Shown here in pieces: positions 1 to 9,210 of a DNA stretch of 64,000 nt. The notes beneath the pieces are model-generated. The model searched no databases, had not been told where the DNA came from, and saw only the letters and a list, made by a program, of their open reading frames with translations. The DNA is from Granulicella sp. WH15. GTDB lineage: Bacteria > Acidobacteriota > Terriglobia > Terriglobales > Acidobacteriaceae. Each line of letters begins with the position of its first letter. Position 1 is the stretch's first letter. Location: the NCBI RefSeq assembly GCF_009914315.1, contig NZ_CP042596.1, positions 62,001 to 126,000 on the forward strand, read 5' to 3'. Both the position numbers and the translations under genes were made by a program.

Positions 1-253
1 TCAAGAGGGACCACCCGCCGTGCCGAAGTGGGATTCGATAATCGAATCATCAAGATAAAAAAATGCAGACGGCCGGTTGCGAAGGCTTTGGAAACGAAAA
101 TCCACTGCTATAGTTGGAGTTCAAAGGTCTCGTTTTCCACGGGCAGCATTATTTTGCTGTCTGTCTATGTCCCAGTTTGTTATCTGGACCCCTTAGGTCC
201 ATGCGGTATATTTTCAATCTCTCGGTAGACGCAGAGGAAGCAGGAACGCACTC
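1..253. other. Leader region before the respiratory operon
   Basis: No convincing gene is visible here. The stretch has AT-rich patches unlike the coding DNA and a small hairpin (GGACC at 186-190 paired with GGTCC at 196-200). It probably holds the promoter and 5' leader of the act/cox operon. Confidence 0.5.
87..114 (+). promoter_or_regulatory. Possible sigma-70 promoter of the act/cox operon
   Basis: TTTGGA (87-92) and TATAGT (109-114) are separated by 16 bp. The -10 box is good and the -35 box is weak. It would give a leader of about 130 bases before actA. This is a match by eye only. Confidence 0.25.
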
Positions 254-1189
254 ATGGCGCAAGTTTTTGACCGCAGTTCGAACGCACTGGCCCGGGCAAG
301 CCTCGTAATCGCTGGCTTGATCGTCATTGCGCTCGGCGTAGGCCTGGATCAGCTGCAGCGTTCGCCCTGGGTGACGCGGCAGGGTCAGCGGCCGGATCAG
401 CCGGTACCGTTCAGCCACAAACACCACGTGGAAGGCCTCGGCCTGCAGTGCCAGTACTGCCACACGTCGGTGGAGAAGTCGAGCTACGCGGGCATCCCGC
501 CGACCAAGACCTGTATTAACTGTCACGCGCAGATCTGGACCAACGCGGCCCTGCTCGAGCCGGTGCGGCACAGCTGGGCGACGGGTGAGTCGATCCACTG
601 GATTCGCGTCCACGACTTGCCGGATTACGTGTACTTCAACCACGAGATCCACGTGAACAAGGGCATCGGCTGCGCGAGCTGTCACGGCCGCGTCGACCAG
701 ATGCCGCTGATGTACCAGCAGAACACGCTGCAGATGGAGTGGTGCTTGAACTGCCACCGCAACCCTGCTGTGAACCTGCGGCCGACCAGCGAGATCTACA
801 ACATGGCGTGGTCTGGTCCCAGCACGGATAAGCCCGTGTGGTGCGCCGAGACGGGCAAGGGCGGCTACGGCGCCTCGACCCCGACCGCGCAGGGCCTCTC
901 CTGCACGACCAAGGACCCCAGTGGCGAGAATCCCAAGGTGGCGATGCTGCAGCAGTTGAGCGCGACGCCACGGGGGATGAGCCAGCCGCAGAGTGGGACC
1001 GAGCTGCAGCCGCACCCGGTAACAGCGGATGGTCAGACGGCGAGCGATCTGCCGCCGGCTAACGCGATCCTGGTTCCTGCCAGCTATCAGAAGTTCACCA
1101 GCCAGGAAGATCTGGGCAAGTATCTGACGCAGAAGTACCACATCCGCACCCCCAACGAGCTTTCGAGCTGCGAGGTGTGCCACCGATGA
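254..1189 (+). CDS. actA: Alternative complex III pentahaem cytochrome c subunit ActA
   Basis: The 311-residue protein has a single N-terminal membrane helix (about residues 14-32), which acts as anchor or signal. It carries five CxxCH haem-c motifs at 66-70, 87-91, 140-144, 164-168 and 306-310. Five haems and first place in front of an ActB homologue fit ActA, the periplasmic subunit that passes electrons from the Fe-S/quinol part of alternative complex III toward the oxidase. AGGAA lies 7 bases before the ATG. The stop overlaps the actB start as ATGA. Confidence 0.92.
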   Translation: MAQVFDRSSNALARASLVIAGLIVIALGVGLDQLQRSPWVTRQGQRPDQPVPFSHKHHVEGLGLQCQYCHTSVEKSSYAGIPPTKTCINCHAQIWTNAALLEPVRHSWATGESIHWIRVHDLPDYVYFNHEIHVNKGIGCASCHGRVDQMPLMYQQNTLQMEWCLNCHRNPAVNLRPTSEIYNMAWSGPSTDKPVWCAETGKGGYGASTPTAQGLSCTTKDPSGENPKVAMLQQLSATPRGMSQPQSGTELQPHPVTADGQTASDLPPANAILVPASYQKFTSQEDLGKYLTQKYHIRTPNELSSCEVCHR

Positions 1190-4100
1190 ACTCGAACACG
1201 GACAACGCGATGACGGAAGAGAAGAACAGCCCGGTAGTGGTGACCTCGATCGCTCCGGCCAAGATGACGCTGGCCCAGGTGCGGGCGAAGCTCGACGGCA
1301 AGACCGGGCGCAAGTACTGGAAGAGCCTGGACGAGCTGGCCGAGACGCCGGAGTTTCAGGAGCTGGTGAACGAGGAGTTTCCGCGGCAGGCTGGTGCGGG
1401 CGAGTGGGTCGATGCGGTAAGCCGTCGCGGCTTCCTGAAGGTGATGGGCGCGTCGTTTGCGCTCGCGGGCCTGGCCGGATGCACCAAGCAGCCGGATGAG
1501 CCGATCTTCCCCTACGTGAAGCAGCCGGAGGACCTGGTCCTCGGCAAGTCGATGTTCTTCGCGACCGCGCACCCCTTCCCGACTGGAGCGATTCCGGTTC
1601 TGGTCAAGTCCGACGCGTTCCGTCCGATCAAGATCGAGGGCAATCCCGACCACCCGATGTCGAAGGGCAAGTCGGATGCGTTCTCGCAGGCCACCCTGCT
1701 CGATCTGTACGATCCCGACCGCTCGCAGCACCCGCTCTATCGCGGCGAGACCAGTGACTTCGGCTCGTTCCAGAAGGCGTTTACGACCGCCGCCAAGAAG
1801 TCTCAGGGCGGACAGGGTATCTACTTCCTGAGCGAGACCATCACCTCGCCGACGCTGGCGGCCCAGTGGAAGACGGTTCAGTCCGCCTATCCGCAGGCCA
1901 AGCTGATCCAGTGGGAGCCGGTAAACCAGGATTCATCGCGTGCCGCATCGAAGGCTGCCTTCGGTAGCTACGCGGATGCGCAGTACAAGCTCGAAGAGGC
2001 GGACGTCATCGTCTCGCTCGACGCCGACTTCCTCGGCGGTATCGCGCACCCCGGCTTCCTGCCGCTGGCTGCCGCGTATGCCGAGCGCCATCGCTACGAA
2101 GAGAACAAGCCGATGAACCGGCTGTACGTCGTCGAGACCATGCCGACGGTCACCGGTTTCAAGGCCGAGCACAGGCTGGCGCTGAAGCCCAGCGAGCTGG
2201 CCGGATTCGCGGCCTCTCTCGCGGGCGGCATGGGGGCGAGCACGTTCTCGAACCCCGAGGCGCAGAAGTTCATGGCCGCGCTGCTCAAGGACCTGAAGTC
2301 CACGGGCGGCAAGTGCGTGGTGATCCCGGGCGAGCAGGCTCCCCCGGTGGTTCACGCCGCGGCCTACATGCTCAACAAGAGCCTGGGCGCAGTCGGCAAG
2401 ACGGTGGTCTACACCGAGACGGTGAACCCGCTTCCGACCGAGCAGCTCAAGGATCTCAAGGCGCTCGTAGCCGACATGAACGCGGGCAAGGTGGAGTGGC
2501 TGGTAGTGATGGGTGTGAACCCGATCTACTCGGCTCCTGCTGACCTCGAGTTCGCGGCGGCGTTTGCCAAGGTTCCGAACACGGTTCACCTCGGCAGCCA
2601 CGTCGACGAGACCGGATTTACCTCGCTCTGGCACCTGAACAAGGCCCACTACCTCGAGAGCTGGTCCGACGCCCGCGCATACGACGGCACCATCTCGATC
2701 ATCCAGCCGATGATCGATCCTCTCTACTCCGGCGTCTCGGCACACAACGTGCTCCAGGCCCTGACGGATAACATTCAGCTTTCGGCCTACGATGTGGTTC
2801 AGGCCAACGCCCGCAACTATATCAAGGGTGACTTCGCAGCCGGTTGGCGCAAGGCGCTGCACGATGGCTGGGTCGAGGGCACTGCCTTCACGGCCAAGTC
2901 CGAAGGCCCGAGCGACGTTCACGTCATGTCCGAGCCGTCCACCGGCACGGGCCTCGAGATCTCCTTCCGCCCCGATCCTTCGATCTACGACGGCCGCTTC
3001 GCGAACGTCGGCTGGTTGCAGGAGCTGCCCAAGCAGGTGACCAGCCTGAGCTGGGACAACGCGGCCCTGATGAGCATGGACACCATGTCCTCGCTCAACA
3101 TCGAAGAGAACGAGACGCTCGAGCTGACGCTCAATGGCCGCAAGGTCATTACGCCGGTCCTGATGGTTCCCGGTCATCCCGATGGCGCGATCACGGTTCA
3201 CCTCGGCTTCGGCCGCACGGACCGCGCGGGCCGCGTCGGTGCGGGAGTTGGCTTCAACGCCTACACGCTGCGCGCCACCACGGGTGTGCTCTCGCAGGGC
3301 GGCCTGACGGCGAAGAAGGGTGAGGGCACGTACGACATCTGCGTGACCAAGGTTCACTCGATCGACCACCGCGGCAGCTTCGCGCAGTCGGACCTGGTGA
3401 CCAAGCACCTCGAAGGCGTCACCTCCCTGCCCGGCAACGAGGCCATGGAGCGCGGCGTCATCCGTTCGGCCACGCTTGAGGAGTTCAAGAAGACTCCGGG
3501 CTTCGCGCACGAAGGCTCTCCGCTGAAGGAGACACCAGAGCACGAGACCAGCTTCTTCCCCGATGCCTGGAACTACAAGCGCACCGACCCCTCCTCGGGC
3601 AAGATCCAGAACGCCTGGGGCATGGCGATCGACCTGAATAGCTGCGTGGGCTGCAACGCCTGTATCGTCAGCTGCTACGCCGAGAACAACATTCCGGTGG
3701 TTGGACGCGAGCAGGTGAAGGTCGGCCGCAACATGCAGTGGCTGCGCATCGACACCTACTTCGAGGGCGATCTGCATGCTCCCAAGGCGCACTTCCAGCC
3801 GATGGCCTGCCAGCACTGCGAGAACGCGGGCTGCGAGCAGGTCTGCCCGGTCGGCGCGACAGTGCATACGCCTGAAGGCTTGAACACGATGGTGTACAAC
3901 CGTTGCGTGGGCACGCGCTACTGCTCGAACAACTGCCCATACAAGGTGCGCCGGTTCAACTTCCTGCTGTACTCGGACTACGACACGGAGAGCCTGAAGT
4001 TCATGCGCAATCCGGACGTCTCGGTTCGCTCGCGCGGTGTCATGGAGAAGTGCTCCTACTGCATCCAGCGTATCGAGGCCGCCAAGATCGAGGCCGACAA

Positions 4101-4317
4101 GGAGAACCGCGAGGTTCGCGACGGAGATATCGTTACGGCCTGCCAGCAGGCTTGCCCGACGAGCGCGATCGCCTTCGGCAACATCAACGACCCTGCCAGC
4201 AAGGTGGCGAAGCTCAAGGCTGAAGAGCGCAACTACCAGGTGCTCGCCGACTTGAACTTCCGCCCGCGCACAAGCTACACGGCTGGCGTCACGAACCCGA
4301 ATCCGGAGCTGGCATAA
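1186..4317 (+). CDS. actB: Alternative complex III subunit ActB (molybdopterin-like plus Fe-S)
   Basis: A protein of about 1,043 residues combining a molybdopterin-oxidoreductase-like region with a C-terminal ferredoxin domain. A twin-arginine motif SRRGFLK (about 79-85) is followed by a hydrophobic stretch and Cys99 in LAGC, so Tat export and possibly lipidation are likely. Cysteine groups begin near residues 820 (CVGCNACIVSC), 875, 907, 956 and 986, enough for several Fe-S clusters. In this family the molybdopterin-like part is thought to have lost its cofactor. I chose ATG 1186, which overlaps the actA stop; GTG 1177 is an alternative. Confidence 0.93.
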   Translation: MNSNTDNAMTEEKNSPVVVTSIAPAKMTLAQVRAKLDGKTGRKYWKSLDELAETPEFQELVNEEFPRQAGAGEWVDAVSRRGFLKVMGASFALAGLAGCTKQPDEPIFPYVKQPEDLVLGKSMFFATAHPFPTGAIPVLVKSDAFRPIKIEGNPDHPMSKGKSDAFSQATLLDLYDPDRSQHPLYRGETSDFGSFQKAFTTAAKKSQGGQGIYFLSETITSPTLAAQWKTVQSAYPQAKLIQWEPVNQDSSRAASKAAFGSYADAQYKLEEADVIVSLDADFLGGIAHPGFLPLAAAYAERHRYEENKPMNRLYVVETMPTVTGFKAEHRLALKPSELAGFAASLAGGMGASTFSNPEAQKFMAALLKDLKSTGGKCVVIPGEQAPPVVHAAAYMLNKSLGAVGKTVVYTETVNPLPTEQLKDLKALVADMNAGKVEWLVVMGVNPIYSAPADLEFAAAFAKVPNTVHLGSHVDETGFTSLWHLNKAHYLESWSDARAYDGTISIIQPMIDPLYSGVSAHNVLQALTDNIQLSAYDVVQANARNYIKGDFAAGWRKALHDGWVEGTAFTAKSEGPSDVHVMSEPSTGTGLEISFRPDPSIYDGRFANVGWLQELPKQVTSLSWDNAALMSMDTMSSLNIEENETLELTLNGRKVITPVLMVPGHPDGAITVHLGFGRTDRAGRVGAGVGFNAYTLRATTGVLSQGGLTAKKGEGTYDICVTKVHSIDHRGSFAQSDLVTKHLEGVTSLPGNEAMERGVIRSATLEEFKKTPGFAHEGSPLKETPEHETSFFPDAWNYKRTDPSSGKIQNAWGMAIDLNSCVGCNACIVSCYAENNIPVVGREQVKVGRNMQWLRIDTYFEGDLHAPKAHFQPMACQHCENAGCEQVCPVGATVHTPEGLNTMVYNRCVGTRYCSNNCPYKVRRFNFLLYSDYDTESLKFMRNPDVSVRSRGVMEKCSYCIQRIEAAKIEADKENREVRDGDIVTACQQACPTSAIAFGNINDPASKVAKLKAEERNYQVLADLNFRPRTSYTAGVTNPNPELA

Positions 4318-5760
4318 ATGGCTACCAAAGGACCTATCCCCGATAACGTTGTGGATCCGATGATCGACCCGCGCACCGGTGAGTACGCGGTCATCGCGCC
4401 CGGCCACAACTTCAAGTCCGTGACCCGGATGATCGCCGACATCGTGCTGACGGAGAACACCCCTCTCGGCTGGTTCTTCGGCCTGCTCGTCGGCGCCGGC
4501 GTGGCCTCGGGCGTCGTGATCGGCATCACCTGGCTCTTCCTCAAGGGCGTTGGCATCTGGGGTGTTACGATCCCGGGCGCCTGGGGCTTCGCCATCATCA
4601 ACTTCGTCTGGTGGATCGGTATCGGCCACGCCGGTACTCTGATCTCGGCGATTCTGCTGCTCTTCAAGCAGACCTGGCGTAACTCGATCAACCGTTTTGC
4701 CGAGGCGATGACGATCTTCGCCGTGGTCTGCGCGGGAACCTTCCCACTGATCCACGTCGGCCGTCCGTGGCTCGCGTACTGGCTCTTCCCGTACCCGAAC
4801 ACGATGAACGTCTGGCCGCAGTTCCGTTCGCCGCTGGCCTGGGACGTCTTCGCGGTATCCACCTACGCGACCATATCGATCGTCTTCTGGTACGTGGGTA
4901 TGATCCCCGACTTCGGCACCATGCGCGATCGCGCGGTGCTGCCGCTGGCCAAGAGCTTCTACGGCATCCTGTCGCTGGGCTGGCGCGGTTCGACCCGCCA
5001 CTGGATCCGCTACGAGACTGCTTCGCTGCTCCTGGCCGGACTCTCGACTCCGCTGGTGCTCTCGGTGCACACGGTCATCAGCTTCGACTTCGCGGTGGCC
5101 TCGCTGCCGGGCTGGCACACGACGATCTTCCCCCCGTACTTCGTCGCCGGTGCTATCTACTCGGGATTCGCCATGGTTATCACGCTGGCGATTCCGATCC
5201 GCAAGTTCTATCACCTTGAGGATCTGGTCACGCTGCGCCACCTGGACAACATGGCCAAGGTCATGCTGGGAACGGGGCTGATCGTAGCCTACGGGTACGG
5301 CATGGAAGTCTTCATGGCGTGGTACTCGGCCAGCCACTGGGAGTTCTTCATGATGTGGAACCGCATGTTCGGACCCATCTGGTGGGGCTACTGGATGCTG
5401 ATCCTGACCAACATCGCGATTCCGCTCACGACTCTCTGGTCGCGCAAGCTGCGGGTCAACGTGACGTATCTCTTCCTGCTCTCGTTCGTGATCAACACGG
5501 GTATGTGGTTCGAGCGCTTCGTCATCGTCGTCACCTCGCTCTACCGTGACTTCCTGCCGTCGAGCTGGGGAACCTACCGCGCGACCAAGTGGGACTACAT
5601 GATCTACGTCGGAACGATGGGTCTGTTCACGTTCCTGTTCTTCCTGTTCGTCCGCTTCCTGCCGATGATCCCGATGTCCGAGATCCGGATGATGCTGCCG
5701 CAGACCAAGGTTCACCGCGGCGGCGCGGACAGCGAAACCGTGATTGAGGAGACTGTCTAA
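4318..5760 (+). CDS. actC: Alternative complex III membrane subunit ActC (NrfD/PsrC family)
   Basis: The 480-residue protein is strongly hydrophobic, with about ten membrane helices. It belongs to the NrfD/PsrC family, which forms a quinol site at the periplasmic face. It begins on the base after the actB stop, so translation is probably coupled. With ActF it makes the paired membrane core of the complex. Homologues are often annotated as hydrogenase-like membrane subunits. A conserved charged segment, WIGIGHAGTLISAILLL, lies in an early helix. Confidence 0.92.
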   Translation: MATKGPIPDNVVDPMIDPRTGEYAVIAPGHNFKSVTRMIADIVLTENTPLGWFFGLLVGAGVASGVVIGITWLFLKGVGIWGVTIPGAWGFAIINFVWWIGIGHAGTLISAILLLFKQTWRNSINRFAEAMTIFAVVCAGTFPLIHVGRPWLAYWLFPYPNTMNVWPQFRSPLAWDVFAVSTYATISIVFWYVGMIPDFGTMRDRAVLPLAKSFYGILSLGWRGSTRHWIRYETASLLLAGLSTPLVLSVHTVISFDFAVASLPGWHTTIFPPYFVAGAIYSGFAMVITLAIPIRKFYHLEDLVTLRHLDNMAKVMLGTGLIVAYGYGMEVFMAWYSASHWEFFMMWNRMFGPIWWGYWMLILTNIAIPLTTLWSRKLRVNVTYLFLLSFVINTGMWFERFVIVVTSLYRDFLPSSWGTYRATKWDYMIYVGTMGLFTFLFFLFVRFLPMIPMSEIRMMLPQTKVHRGGADSETVIEETV

Positions 5761-6302
5761 TGCCACCACGGGAAGGTATCTACGGATTGATCGCCGAGTT
5801 CAATACTCCGAGCGAGCTGGTACACGCCACGGAGATGGCGCGCAGCGCGGGTTATCGCCGGATGGAGTGCTATACGCCGTACCCGGTCGAAGAGGCTGCC
5901 GAGGCGCTGCACTTCCACAAGACGCGCGTGCCGTTGGTCACGCTGCTGGGCGGCATCATGGGTCTGACCACGGCGTGGTTGATGGAGACCTGGATCAACG
6001 TCTGGTCGTATCCGCTCAACATCGCGGGGCGTCCGCTGTTCTCGTGGCCCGCATTCATTATTCCGGCGTACGAGTGGACGATTCTGTTTGCCGGTCTCTC
6101 GGCTGCGTTCGGTATGATCGCGCTGAACGGCCTGCCCCAGCTCTATCACCCGCTCTTCAACGCGCCCAACTTCCGTAACGGCGCGACGACCGATAAGTTC
6201 TTTCTCTGCCTCGAGGCCACCGATCCGAAGTTCTCGCTGACCGAGACGCGGAGCTTCCTCGAGCAGTTCCCCGCGGTCTCCGTGGTGGAGGTGGACCATT
6301 AA
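5760..6302 (+). CDS. actD: Alternative complex III subunit ActD (DUF3341)
   Basis: The 180-residue protein has an N-terminal soluble part, two membrane helices (about residues 58-75 and 95-125) and a cytoplasmic tail. This is the layout of ActD/DUF3341 proteins. Its ATG shares one base with the actC TAA. Its 3' end carries a strong GGAGG (6287-6291), which probably serves the next gene. ActD is thought to be structural, touching ActC and ActF; no cofactor motif is visible. Confidence 0.9.
   Translation: MPPREGIYGLIAEFNTPSELVHATEMARSAGYRRMECYTPYPVEEAAEALHFHKTRVPLVTLLGGIMGLTTAWLMETWINVWSYPLNIAGRPLFSWPAFIIPAYEWTILFAGLSAAFGMIALNGLPQLYHPLFNAPNFRNGATTDKFFLCLEATDPKFSLTETRSFLEQFPAVSVVEVDH
6287..6300 (+). 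promoter_or_regulatory. Ribosome binding site supporting an ATT start for actE
   Basis: GGAGGTGG at 6287-6294 lies inside the end of actD. The core GGAGG ends 6 bases before ATT at 6298, an ideal distance, whereas it is about 60 bases from the first ATG of actE. Confidence 0.55.
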
Positions 6303-7110
6303 TACCCTGGTATCAGCAACTAAGACGCAAGGCACGGCCCGCATCGCCACAATGGCGCTGCTAGGTGGCGTATCGCTGCTGGCCGGCTGCCGTCAGGACA
6401 TGCACGACCAGCCGAAGTTCTTCCCGCAGCGCGGGACGAGCTTCTACGCTGATGGCCGCTCGGTGCGCCCGCAGGTAGAGAACACGGTTGCCCGCGGACA
6501 GTTACACGAAGACGGATACTTCTACACCGGTCTGGTCAGTGGTCAGGAGGGCAATGCAATGCCCTTCCCAGTGACGCATGATGTTCTGGCCCGTGGCCAG
6601 GAGCGTTACAACGTCTATTGCACGCCCTGCCACTCGCGCGTGGGCAACGGTGCCGGTATGATCGTGCAGCGCGGCTACGCGCAGGCAGGCAACTTCCATA
6701 CCCCCCGACTGGAGTCGGCTCCGCTCGGACACTTCTTCAACGTAATGACCAACGGCTACGGTGCGATGCCGGACTATGCGGCACAGCTCACACCGGCTGA
6801 TCGCTGGGCTGTCGTGGCTTACATCAAGGCATTGCAATTGAGCCAGCATGCCACCGAGGCCGATGTTGCCTCCGGCCAGCAGGTCGCCCCTCTTTCGAGC
6901 ATCGCCGAAAAGGAAGGTCTACCCGCGAACTTCGTGGCCGACTGGACTCTCCCGCCGACCTCGGTCACGGGCACTCCGGATGGCCAGCCGTATGTTCTGC
7001 CGGTGAGCCTGGTAGGCAATGGATCACAGTCTTCTTCGAAGCCCGCGGCCTCTGTAAGCGGGGCCACGGAAGCTTCACCGTCGCCGGCGACACCGGCTGG
7101 CGTCAAGTAG
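6298..7110 (+). CDS. actE: Alternative complex III monohaem cytochrome c lipoprotein ActE
   Basis: A lipoprotein cytochrome: hydrophobic MALLGGVSLLAGC gives a lipobox Cys, and one CxxCH motif (YCTPCHSR) follows, with a distal Met likely in GYGAMPDY. It probably hands electrons to the oxidase. Start choice: ATG 6352 has no ribosome site and gives a signal peptide without positive charge. ATT 6298 overlaps the actD stop and sits 6 bases after GGAGG. It would add 18 residues containing K and R, as a lipoprotein signal needs. No ATG, GTG or TTG lies in frame between. I annotate ATT as the more likely start; the conservative alternative is 6352. Confidence 0.85.
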   Translation: MNTLVSATKTQGTARIATMALLGGVSLLAGCRQDMHDQPKFFPQRGTSFYADGRSVRPQVENTVARGQLHEDGYFYTGLVSGQEGNAMPFPVTHDVLARGQERYNVYCTPCHSRVGNGAGMIVQRGYAQAGNFHTPRLESAPLGHFFNVMTNGYGAMPDYAAQLTPADRWAVVAYIKALQLSQHATEADVASGQQVAPLSSIAEKEGLPANFVADWTLPPTSVTGTPDGQPYVLPVSLVGNGSQSSSKPAASVSGATEASPSPATPAGVK

Positions 7111-7149
7111 CACGGAATCTAACTCGAGTCTGACGAAGGCCTGAAACGC

Positions 7150-8487
7150 ATGTCATCTGAACACCTACATCACGAGCAAGCGGGCGATCACCACCACGAC
7201 GCCCACCATGGGCCCCGCACCCTGCCGGCGACGCTCGTCGCTCCTCCGGAGGTGCTGGTCTGGCGGACCCGCGCGCTGATCGTCGCGGTTGTCTTCGCGG
7301 TGATCTCCCTGGCGTTTGCGTTCTCGCCGGACGGACGCAGCCACATGCTGCGCGCCTACCTGCTGGGCGTCATTCTTTCCTTCAGCTTCGCTGGCGGCGG
7401 ACTCGTCCTGTTGATGATGCAGTACGTCTCGGGCGGTAAGTGGGGCCTGCTTCTGCGCCGTCCTCTCGAGGCCATGTCGCGCACCCTCTGGCTGGTCCTG
7501 GCGATGTTCCTGCCCCTCATCTTCTTCATGAAGAAGCTCTACCTCTGGGCTGCTTACCCGACGGTTGAGGCGACGGAAAACGGTGTACTGCACCACCTCA
7601 TCACCGAGGGACAGGCCCACGCGCTCAACTTCAAGCGGCCAATGTTGAGCCCCACCTCCGTCGTGGTTCAGACGCTGATCGTCTTCGCTATCCTCGGAAC
7701 CTTCATGACGCTGCTGAATAAGTGGTCCTTGCAGCGCGACGCCGATCCAGAAGCGGGCACCGAGAGCAGCTTCAACCGCTGGCGCATCAAGTTCGAGAAC
7801 CTGAGCGGTATCGGCGTGCTGATCTATGTGATCGTGATGACCGTCCTAATCATCGACTGGGTGATGGCGCTTAATATCACCTGGTACTCCTCGGTCTGGG
7901 GACTCAAGTTCCTCGTCGGACAAGGCTACGCGGTTCTCGCACTGGGCGTGCTAACCGTCATCCTGCTCTCGAAGTTCGAGCCGATGAAGACGATCTTGCG
8001 CACGACCGAGCAGCACGACCTGGGCAAGTTCCTCTTCGCCTTCGTCATGTTGAATATCTACCTGACCTTCGGCGAGTTCCTCATCATGTGGTCGGGCAAC
8101 GTACCGGATGAGATTCCCTGGTATCTCGACCGCATCCGTGGCGGCTGGTGGTACATCTGCACGCTCGACTTCCTCTGCCACTGGTTGATTCCCTTCTGCA
8201 TCCTGCTCTCGCGCAGCACCAAGCGCAATAAGAAGCGGATGATCTGGGTTACCTGCTTCATGCTCTTCGCGCGCTGCGTCGACCTGTTCTGGATCATCGA
8301 GCCGAACTTCAAGGACTCTGCGGCGAACTTCCATCTTGGCGGCGGCACGCTGGCCTACCTGACGGTCCCGGTTGCGGTCGTCGGTCTTTGGGCCGCCTAT
8401 TATCTGACGCAGTTGGCCGCGCGGCCTCTGGTCAACGTCAACGATCCTCACACCGAGGAGATTCTGGAGCCGGAACATGCCCACTAA
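7150..8487 (+). CDS. actF: Alternative complex III membrane subunit ActF (NrfD-like)
   Basis: A 445-residue integral membrane protein with about ten helices, similar in type to ActC; the quinone-binding subunit 2 of alternative complex III. The N-terminus is very rich in His (HLHHEQAGDHHHDAHHG), which may bind metal or simply be a soluble tail. A GAAGG site precedes the ATG. The end overlaps the next reading frame by 11 bases. Together with ActC it forms the second half of the membrane core. Confidence 0.9.
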   Translation: MSSEHLHHEQAGDHHHDAHHGPRTLPATLVAPPEVLVWRTRALIVAVVFAVISLAFAFSPDGRSHMLRAYLLGVILSFSFAGGGLVLLMMQYVSGGKWGLLLRRPLEAMSRTLWLVLAMFLPLIFFMKKLYLWAAYPTVEATENGVLHHLITEGQAHALNFKRPMLSPTSVVVQTLIVFAILGTFMTLLNKWSLQRDADPEAGTESSFNRWRIKFENLSGIGVLIYVIVMTVLIIDWVMALNITWYSSVWGLKFLVGQGYAVLALGVLTVILLSKFEPMKTILRTTEQHDLGKFLFAFVMLNIYLTFGEFLIMWSGNVPDEIPWYLDRIRGGWWYICTLDFLCHWLIPFCILLSRSTKRNKKRMIWVTCFMLFARCVDLFWIIEPNFKDSAANFHLGGGTLAYLTVPVAVVGLWAAYYLTQLAARPLVNVNDPHTEEILEPEHAH

Positions 8488-9145
8488 TCACAGCTCAGGC
8501 GAACACTCGGGAAATCCTATCCAGCCGGACACAGAGAGCCTCAAGGCCGGCTATGAGATGTCCGACGTCAACGTCGTCAACGTCATCGTCTTCCTCGGTG
8601 GTCTCTTCGGATTCGTGCTGATCTTCTATCTCTTCTGCTTCGGCATGGGTAAGGTCATCAACACTGCACTTGAGAAGCAGGACGGTCCCGTCGACAAGTG
8701 GCATCAGCCGGGTATCTTTGCCGGTGCGTTAAACGACGGCGGCAAGCGCGAGAATCTAGCCAGCACGACGGAGATGCAGCAGAAAGAACTACAGGCTGTG
8801 ACGCAGCAGTTCCCGAACCCGCGGCTCGATACCGACGACGGTAACCAGGCGACGGCCGATCTGCACGCGAAGGAGGATCTGCTGCTCGAGCACTACAGCA
8901 CGGCTCCCGGCGAAGCGGGCATCCGTATCCCGATCGAGCGTGCGATGGAGCTGATCGTCGCCAAGGGGCTTCCGGTTGCGGCAGCAGTTCCCTCTGAGCA
9001 TCTGGCCGGTGATGTTACGCCTAAGGTACAGGCTCCTCTGACCAGCGGCTTCGCCCGGACCGGTTATGAGCTCGAGACGATTGAAGCGCGCGAGCAGAAG
9101 ATGAACTACGGTAAGGCTGAGGCTGCGGCTCACCCGGAAAAGTAA
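8477..9145 (+). CDS. Single-helix membrane protein of the complex III operon, unknown
   Basis: A 222-residue protein with one strong membrane helix (about residues 37-56, VVNVIVFLGGLFGFVLIFYL) and a long, polar, probably exported C-terminal part with no cysteine pair or haem motif. It overlaps actF by 11 bases and precedes the oxidase genes, so it is probably an accessory or assembly subunit of the ACIII/oxidase unit. I cannot match it to ActG or ActH. Its tail includes an amphipathic part (RIPIERAMELIVAKGLP) resembling short motifs near cytochrome c proteins. Confidence 0.8.
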   Translation: MPTNHSSGEHSGNPIQPDTESLKAGYEMSDVNVVNVIVFLGGLFGFVLIFYLFCFGMGKVINTALEKQDGPVDKWHQPGIFAGALNDGGKRENLASTTEMQQKELQAVTQQFPNPRLDTDDGNQATADLHAKEDLLLEHYSTAPGEAGIRIPIERAMELIVAKGLPVAAAVPSEHLAGDVTPKVQAPLTSGFARTGYELETIEAREQKMNYGKAEAAAHPEK

Positions 9146-9210
9146 GCCGGAGGAGTAGATCAGAGCAGTAGATTCGACCGTACTAAACTTGTAGTAACGA
9201 GGAATGACCG

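Noticed and set aside
1933..5769. A very long minus-strand open frame over actB and actC
   Set aside because: A shadow of high-GC codon use; its protein is Arg/His-rich low-complexity and the + strand genes are unambiguous.
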